64,000 nt of DNA from Pratylenchus scribneri. Taxonomy: Eukaryota > Nematoda > Chromadorea > Rhabditida > Pratylenchidae. Of this stretch, positions 57,067-64,000 are shown piece after piece. Position 1 is the first letter of the stretch. Each line of letters begins with the position of its first letter. Under the pieces are notes generated by a model. The model saw only the letters and a program-made list of their open reading frames with translations, was not told the DNA's origin and ran no database searches. The translations under genes and the position numbers were made by a program. The stretch spans positions 620,001 to 684,000 of the forward strand of contig JAQSEB010000173.1 of assembly GCA_030063045.1 (NCBI GenBank), given 5' to 3'.

Positions 57067-60000
57067 GCTATTACTATGTGCGGAAATTTGCACCAACCGA
57101 GGCGGAATACAAAGTCTATGCGGTCAAACAAATGGTCAAAACCATCATGGAGGAATACAAAGCGGCAATAAAGGAGAGTGATTGGCTGACCGAAACATCC
57201 AAAATTAATTTGGCTCAAAAATGTATTTTTTTTTATTATTTAAATATAGCCCAAATGAATTTTTGATTCGACTTTAATTTAATTCTGATGAGCTAAATAA
57301 ATAAAAATTTTCTCTCATCAGTGAAATCCATGGCTGTTAGCATTGGTTGGCCTGAATGGTTTAAACCGTTTGAGCCATTGCCGGCATTTTATTCCGCAAG
57401 CGGCAACGAAAATAGGACTTCATCTGATGCTATCGAATTTGCACCAATTGATGAATACCATCGGCCTTGGTTCCGTGCAATTGCGGTGAATAAAAATTTC
57501 ACAAAATAGTATTTTGATAAAATAGAATATTCACTGAATATGGTGGAAATTAAAAGTAGAAAATTTTTCAAAATTGAAAATATGAAAGAGAAATTTTTTC
57601 TTTGAAAAATTGAAAATAAATTTTATAAAAAACTAAAAACGGATTTTGGATTAATTCCTCTTCAATTTTTCAAATATTAGGCTATGATTTTGTGCTTAAA
57701 AAATAATTATAGTCATATTGTTAGAAAAAAGGAATTTTAGAAATTATAATATTATAGAGAAGGGGCAGAGTAGTACACTCTAAATTAATTTACCGTATAA
57801 ATAACTCATCGAGATATTCACTAATTTTGATGTTTTTGTTTTATCAAATTAAAGACTGACTGAGTTTATTTATTTTTTAAAGATTAGTTTTATTTAAATT
57901 CTTTCAGAATTAATAGAGTTATATCCGAAAATAATTTAAATTGATATCGAATTAACAATTTAAATTTTTAGTCCCTTTTCGGGCTCGATTCCATCAATTC
58001 TTAATAATTTGAATAAAAATTTATAACCAAGAATCTATATTTTAATTTGATATAAAATCATCCAAATTGATTGATCATGAATATTTATTTAAATGGCCCC
58101 AATTAGAGTTGATCCCAATCAAATTACCTTAAATCTTTCAAGCAACTTTTCACAGACGAATGGTCTTTTTTTGACAAAATGCCTGAATTTTTGCAAAGTT
58201 TGTTGCGAATGAATGACATTCAAGAGGATGCAGAAAAGTTGTCATTGTATGACCGCAATTTGGTCATTTACTATGGAATGTTGATGGCCATCACCACAAC
58301 CACTTCCATTCATGAATTGAATGAAATAGGCCAAAACGCAGATCGAAATGAGGGAATGAATGCGGCTGAATTTAATGCCCAATATATGCCGACGAGGAAT
58401 GCTTTGAGCATTTCATATAGATGGATTGACATTTATTTCAAGTGAATTTTTTAATACCAAAAATGAATTTTAGTAAAAATTAGCCAAAATATTAGAATTA
58501 ACAGAATTTTATTTATCGAAATTTTGTAAATGTGTTTTCGATTAACAATGGAAAATGTGTTTTCGATTAACTAAGAAAAATGTGTTTTCGATTAAATAAG
58601 AAAAATGTGTTTTCGATTTAAGAAAAATGTGTTTTCGATTAACTAAGAAAAATGTGTTTTCGATTAACTAAGAAAAATGTGTTTTCGATTAACTAAGAAA
58701 AATGTGTTTTCGATTAACTAAGGAAAATGTGTTTTCGATTAACCAAGAAAAATGTGTTTTCGATTAACAATGGAAAATGTGTTTTCGATTAACTAAAAAA
58801 AATGTGTTTTCGATTAAATAAGAAAAATGTGTTTTCGATTTAAGAAAAATGTGTTTTCGATTAACTAAGAAAAATGTGTTTTCGATTAACTAAGAAAAAT
58901 GTGTTCGATTTAAGAAAATGTGTTTTCGATTAACTAAGAAAAATGTGTTTTCGATTAACTAAGAAAATGTGTTTTCGATTAACTAAGAAAAATGTGTTTC
59001 GATTAACTAAGAAAAATGTATTTTCGATTTATTAATTTTGAGGAGAAATAAATTTTTTTTAAAAGATCAAAATATAAAACGTAATTCATTCCTTTTATTA
59101 ATGTTTAAATTTTTAGAGCAGAACAAATGGTTGAAAGCTATGGGAAAATTGGCCAAACAATTGCCCACGAAATTGGCCACGGTTTCGATAATAACGGTAA
59201 TTTTCTTAATGTTTTTTTTAAATGACTAAATAAGAAATTTTAATTTCATTAGAAATTAATTTAAAATGCATTTCACCGATTTTCAATAAATAAATAAATT
59301 CACTCAAAAAAATGACAAATTTTCCTTATAATTTATATTAATTTTAAGGAATGCTTTTTGGGCCTAATGGCGACATAAATGATAAATTGTTGGACAAAAA
59401 ATCGGCACAACAATTTGATGAAATCCAACGATGTGTTGTGAATTTATATTCAAAGGAATGTTGCACAAATTTAACATCAATAGCAAATAGAAATCAAACC
59501 AAAATTTGCATTGATGGATACTTCACGCAGAAAGAGAATTTTGCCGATATTTCAGGTGGCATAAAAATATAGAAACATTATCAAAGAAATATGCAAAAAT
59601 ATATAATTATTTATAAAAATCAACATTAAAATATTGGTTAAATTTTTACCAAATAAAAAATATTTCTTATTCCCATAAAATTCATTTTTTAGCAAAAGTC
59701 CATTACTTTTAAATAGAATGGGACTAAAAATAAAATTGCAATGTAATTTTAGAGAAATTTTTGGCTTTCATAATTTATAGTCCTTATTCCCGGGATCAAT
59801 GTTATTCGTGGCGAGAGTTAGCCTAGTCTCTCGCCCTTGGTCTTAGCCGGAGGCCTAACTAAGCACCTCAGTGGCCTAAGGAAGGGGATTGGGATTAGTT
59901 GGACTTGACTTTATTAAATATATTTATCCGTTATGGAAAAAATTTTGATAACAAAATGAAAAAGTGGACGAAAAAATGAACCAAAAAGTGAACATTTTGT

Positions 60001-60502
60001 GGGGAGAAGAGCGGATTTAAATAGGCTGATTGGGGCAATATTTGAGGAAAAAAGTATGGGTACAGTAGGACATATATGTTATATGAAAAGCCCTTATAGG
60101 CATTATTTGCATTGATAATAATGGTCAAAGATTCCATGGTAAAAAATTATTTATTTTCAAAAAATGCCATTTTTAGCAATTTCAAAACGCCAAAAACGTA
60201 AATATATATTTTTTCCAGGCATTACAATCGCCTATCGAGCATTCAAGAAGCGGAATGACCTATTGCATGGAGGACATTTTGAATTGTCCAAGCGCAAATT
60301 TTGGGTTGGCTATGCCGGACTTTATTGCTCTCCACCCAATCCTGCAGGGATGAATGAATTCCTGCCATCTCCGGACCCGCATCCCCCGGATGAATGCCGA
60401 ATTCGGCTATCAACCAAATCGGTGCCTCAATTCGCCTATGATTTCAACGCCAAATCGCCGATGATCAACGATGGGCAACGATGCACACTTTGGACAATTT
60501 AA
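57067..60502 (+). CDS. M13 (neprilysin-like) zinc metallopeptidase, C-terminal half
   Basis: M13 enzymes are zinc endopeptidases, usually type II membrane proteins, that trim extracellular peptides. Exons 57067-57222, 57322-57474, 58156-58441, 59117-59196, 59349-59555 and 60219-60502 join in phase. Motifs in order: YYVRKFAPTEAE, LTETSKINLAQK, SIGWPEWF, FNAQYMPTRNALS (substrate-cleft NAxY), HEIGHGFDNNG (HExxH zinc site), ENFADISGG (third zinc ligand and Asp), DPHPPDECRIR (catalytic-pocket His) and the terminal CTLW of the CxxW family signature. All catalytic residues are retained. The ~300 N-terminal residues and membrane anchor are not found upstream (56245-57066), so the gene is truncated or its 5' exons are unrecognised. 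The exon 2 donor was chosen for phase. Intron 3 carries satellite array C. Confidence 0.8.
58529..59030. repeat. 24-bp satellite, array C, inside an M13 gene intron
   Basis: About twenty copies of GTGTTTTCGATTAACTAAG plus AAAAAT, with occasional shortened units. It lies entirely within intron 3 of the M13 peptidase gene and ends about 85 bases before the exon encoding HEIGH. Confidence 0.95.
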
Positions 60503-61800
60503 TATAATTGCTAAATGGAGAGAGGAAATATATGGGAAAATTTTTATTAAAATTCATTTTGAATAATTGCAAAATAAGATAAATTTTTTCTGTATAATAT
60601 TAGTATATTAGGTATCATATTATAAAAAATTATTTTTTTTCCTATCGAAAGATTTTAAATAAAGCATCGAAATAAAAAATAAATAATACAATGATATTTG
60701 AGTATTAAAATTTTGATACCTTTAAACAATTCCGCGATTTCAAATTCAGACCAAATAAATTGGCTTAATAATTCTTGCAATATGCGAACCAAAGAAAAAT
60801 AGAAAATATTCAAATTTTAACTCGAGGCAATTTGCCTTACACAATCATTTCATATACTCATCATGCTGAAATATTAAAAGGGGAATATGCGAAAAGGAAT
60901 GGGGAAAATATGGAATAATTTGAATAATTTAATAACGAAAAGGAAAGTGTCTTTATCATTTTAAATAATAGCATATGATGGATGATTGCTTGGGAATTTT
61001 GCATTAGGCAATTTATATATTTAAAATGAGGGTACATTTTGGACAATCGAAATTAATCGGGGATGGAAAATTGCCTCATTCAAAAAATACGCCTGCCATA
61101 TAAAAATTCAACAGAAAATTTTCACATTTAGCACACAAAGCAATTTTACAAAAGCAAAGCAATCCAAATTACCCAATTTATTCTTAACCAGTCTATTCAT
61201 TGCCCAATTAAAAATGCATTAATTAATTCAAAAAATTCATACCTAATAAAAGTCTATTTTTCTTTCACACCAAAGTTGCCTAGTAAATATGAATTATGAG
61301 GGTTATTTTAAATCTACATTGACCTAGTTCTATCCCTAATTCTAAACCAAATATTGTCGAACTATTATCAAAATAATATGACGAGACCCATAAAATTCAC
61401 AAAATATTTTACTGGCAAATATAAAAATTTGTGGCAATTCCGAAGGAAGCCCATGAGCCATGACTCATTCATTTCATCATGCATTCCCATATTTTTATTA
61501 AAATGCTAATCCCATCCCAATGAATGACATATTTCAAAAATTGTTTTAATTAATTGCATAATACCCTATCATTCAACGGAATAGGAATTAGGAACAGCAT
61601 ACTGAATGTCAATTCACAATTATTCTTTTCCCATTTCGAAATAAAATATTTTTATGTGCATATAAGATATAACAATCCCAAGAAAACTTTTGAGCATGTT
61701 TTCGTTAAATTAAAAATTTTATTGTTTGCTAAATTATTAAATTACTACTTTCCTATTTGCAGATATTATTCGTTTTTCCATTAATTACGAAATTACTTTA
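60503..61800. other. AT-rich intergenic stretch
   Basis: After the M13 stop and before the hAT-like member 3. No splice-supported gene, RNA or tandem repeat is seen. Confidence 0.5.
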
Positions 61801-61802
61801 TC

Positions 61803-62433
61803 ATGAATTCAAATTCAAATGTTGCCCAGAAGCGTCGGAAAACAAAAAAGTTAGTCTGAAAATTTAACATTTTTAAATGTTTTTCTTATGTATTAATTGT
61901 ATTCTAAAAATTTCAGTCCATCTGCTGGCAGCACCTTAAGCGCAAAAGACAAAGCTGATATCGATAAAATACTTCATTTTGATTCATCTGATTCTGAAGA
62001 AGAAGCTATATTTGGCGTCAAAATTCGCTCTGAGAAACAAGAATTGTTAGACGCTGCTGTGGTGGAGTGGACAATGGCCGATGAGAATGCGATGAAAATG
62101 CTCGGCACGGATGCGTTCAAAAAGTTCTTCGATACAATTTGCAAAATTCAGTAAGAAATTTTTTTTTATCAATTTTCAATAAAAAAAAACAAATATTAAT
62201 GGAAAAAAATAATTTCGTTGAGATACCATTTTTTTAAAAAAATCTATATTTTTAGTCAAATTAAACTTTTATCAAAATTTAGGAAGGGCAGTAATGAGTC
62301 ATTGAAAATTCCGGATGCTGGAAAAATTGGCGAAGCATTGGATCGACGTTTGGCCAAGATTACGGAGCAAAGACGAGCATTGCATCAAGAACAATGTCGA
62401 ATCATGGAAATGAAGCAAAATTTGAAGAAATAA
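61803..62433 (+). CDS. hAT-like family protein, member 3 (short form)
   Basis: Exons 61803-61849, 61917-62150 and 62283-62433 join in phase to 143 residues. A basic N-terminus (VAQKRRKTKK) is followed by an acidic stretch (FDSSDSEEEA). The family motif is LLDAAVVEWTMADENAMKML + GTDAFKKFFDTIC, and the coiled tail LDRRLAKITEQRRALHQEQ ends LKK-stop. The last two exons have the same borders as members 1 and 2. The zinc finger of member 2 and the long Ser/Pro exon of member 1 are absent, so this is a minimal version. Function unknown; the basic N-terminus could be a nuclear localisation signal. Confidence 0.7.
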
Positions 62434-63410
62434 ACGAAATGAGATGAATAAATGATGAAATCAAACAAATTCATCAGTTTTCCAAGAATATTTTATAAGC
62501 AATTCAAACTGAAAAAGGGCTTTTTAATTTTAAATTTTTTATTGAAGATGGCAATTTTTTAAAAGTTTTGAATAAACACTTATTTAATTATATTTTATCG
62601 CTTATTTAATTTTTTAAAACATTTTATATATAATACTTTAAATTCACGACGGGTGAAATCAAAATTTGACAGCGAAAGTTTAAAAGAAAAATATCCCGTG
62701 AAATTATAAAACACTACTAATAGTAGGTTTTAAAAAATAAAAATTTTATCTATGGAAAGATTTTTACTAATACAGAAGTTGAAATCAATGAAAAATAAAA
62801 TAATTTAGAAAGAAAATATTTAATTCATTCATCCGAAATATTCTGAAAAAAAGGTCCAATCGAATTTCGATTTCTTCACAATTCCGACATCGCCATATTT
62901 TGAAAGGCATATTTCTCTTTTAATGCTATTCATTACATTTTAAAATTGAATCTATTCTAAAATGTTTTTTTATTATGAAGTGCATAATAGCCCATCCTTC
63001 ATCGGAACAATAGCTGATGTAAATGGAAACAGCATACTTATACCTAATACCAATAACAATAAATAAGTCAATTCACCATCGTTTTTATTGTTATTTCATT
63101 TCGAAATGAAAGGCAGCCTTCTCTATAAATTTTTTGCATGTTTTTCATTCTATTAAATAATTTTTTTTTGCATTAATCTGAGTCAAATTAGTCATTAAGT
63201 AATTGTAGAACCTTTTTAAACATTAAATATTTTGAAAGGAATTTTGTAGTTTCTTCTTTCTTTTTTGTATAATTTAATTTATACTTTTTTATATACCGTA
63301 AAATAATTTCCAACTCTCTATTAATTCCAATAAAAAATCTCTATTAATTCCCTATCCCCAGAAAATCTTCAAAAAGAAGTCCTATATTAGTTAACCAAAT
63401 ACCAACACAA
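62434..63410. other. AT-rich intergenic stretch
   Basis: Between hAT-like members 3 and 4. No gene, array or RNA is seen. ACCGTAAAATAATTTCC near 63296 and other short motifs have no interpretation. Confidence 0.5.
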
Positions 63411-63416
63411 ATAAAA

Positions 63417-63617
63417 ATGAGCGAAAATTTCCGCCAATATTTGGCCAAGTTTAATGCTACACAAAAATTGTTGGACACAGCTGCGGAGTGGACAATAGCC
63501 GATGAAAAGGCGGTGGAAATTCTCGGCACGGATGCGTTCAAAAACTTTTTTGACAACATTTGTCGTGGCCGATGTTCATTCAAAGATTGTTTGATGATTG
63601 ACATTTTACATTTTTGA
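63417..63617 (+). pseudogene. hAT-like family fragment, member 4
   Basis: One open exon of 66 residues contains the family motif LLDTAAEWTIADEKAVEIL + GTDAFKNFFDNIC. The donor that follows CAAATTCA|GT in the other members is missing, and the frame reads on to a stop. The coiled-tail exon is not found downstream, where sequence continues to 63830 without homology. Most likely a 3'-truncated copy. Confidence 0.55.
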
Positions 63618-63909
63618 TTTTTACGTTTAAATTTCCATTTATTAGTTTGTCCTTTCCATTCACATTTATTTCCATCCCAATTCCCAAATTTTGCTTTGTC
63701 ATTGGCCAAAACCAACGCATTTTGTGCTCGTTTTTGGCCCCCAAAAGCTTTGTCATTGTAGTTTTATTTAATGTTTGGCTTGTTCCCCCATTATTACCAT
63801 TCCCACTGATCATTCACAAAAAGTAAAGAATTCATTCACAAATAAATTGCTTGGATAAAATATAATTTTATTGGACTCAGTAAAAAGAGTAATTTTGGTA
63901 ATTGTTGGA

Positions 63910-64000
63910 TCAATTGGGATTCAACAAAGTGGTGCCACGACCAATTTGGAAAATCTTCGAGCCATTGGGGCAATAATCTGGTTTGCCATTGGGGCAAAAA
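63910..64000 (-). CDS. 3' end of a Cys-containing protein, cut by the window edge
   Basis: The minus strand from the window edge reads FCPNGKPDYCPNGSKIFQIG and ends GTTLLNPN-stop at 63910-63912. The CPNG repeat resembles short disulfide-type repeats of secreted proteins, but too little is visible to name it. Confidence 0.4.
   Translation of the reverse strand, partial: FCPNGKPDYCPNGSKIFQIGRGTTLLNPN

Overview
Nuclear DNA of a nematode, most likely a plant-parasitic tylenchid (root-knot nematodes, Meloidogyne, fit the very high A+T content best). Genes are broken by short GT-AG introns ending in TTTCAG. Many predicted products are short secreted proteins, one of them a secreted SPRY protein, a class best known from plant-parasitic nematodes. 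There are no operons, ribosome-binding sites or CRISPR arrays. I assembled gene models by hand from splice sites and reading phase; no search or transcript data was available, so exon borders are predictions.

Region by region. 1-8.6 kb: two tandem copies of a small secreted, C-terminally hydrophobic protein gene linked by a 28-bp satellite. Copy 2 carries a 4.6-kb insertion, an in-frame stop and a Pro/Lys/Asp repeat expansion. 8.9-9.2 kb: the first of three arrays of a 24-bp satellite. 9.2-18.8 kb (minus): two tandem copies of a remarkable gene. A signal peptide is followed by many tiny proline-rich exons, nearly all starting and ending in phase 2, then by two larger exons, the first encoding a Gly/Ala-rich hydrophobic domain. 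This resembles the micro-exon genes of schistosomes and is the main candidate for an undescribed system. 20.5-27.6 kb: a cysteine-rich secreted peptide with a probable GC donor, a tRNA-Ile, and a small secreted precursor-like gene, among inverted-repeat elements. 28.9-36.8 kb (minus): a compact PDK1-like kinase, a secreted SPRY protein and a kinase C-lobe remnant. 37.3-40.1 kb: a single-pass membrane protein and an unrecognised gene. 42.3-45.9, 54.2-56.2, 61.8-62.4 and 63.4-63.6 kb: four members of one family with a hAT-transposase-like motif, one of them also with a zinc-finger-like N terminus. 49.3-50.8 kb: a BTB/POZ protein. 51.2-53.7 kb: a 26-bp satellite abutting a GC-rich palindromic block. 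57.1-60.5 kb: the C-terminal half of an M13 (neprilysin-like) metallopeptidase with its catalytic motifs intact.

Non-coding DNA is dominated by inverted-repeat (foldback or MITE-like) elements of several families, some nested and many inside introns. The genes form no single pathway. The recurring theme is local duplication of secreted-protein genes and of a transposase-derived family, with satellites and foldback elements sitting in or beside the duplicated units.
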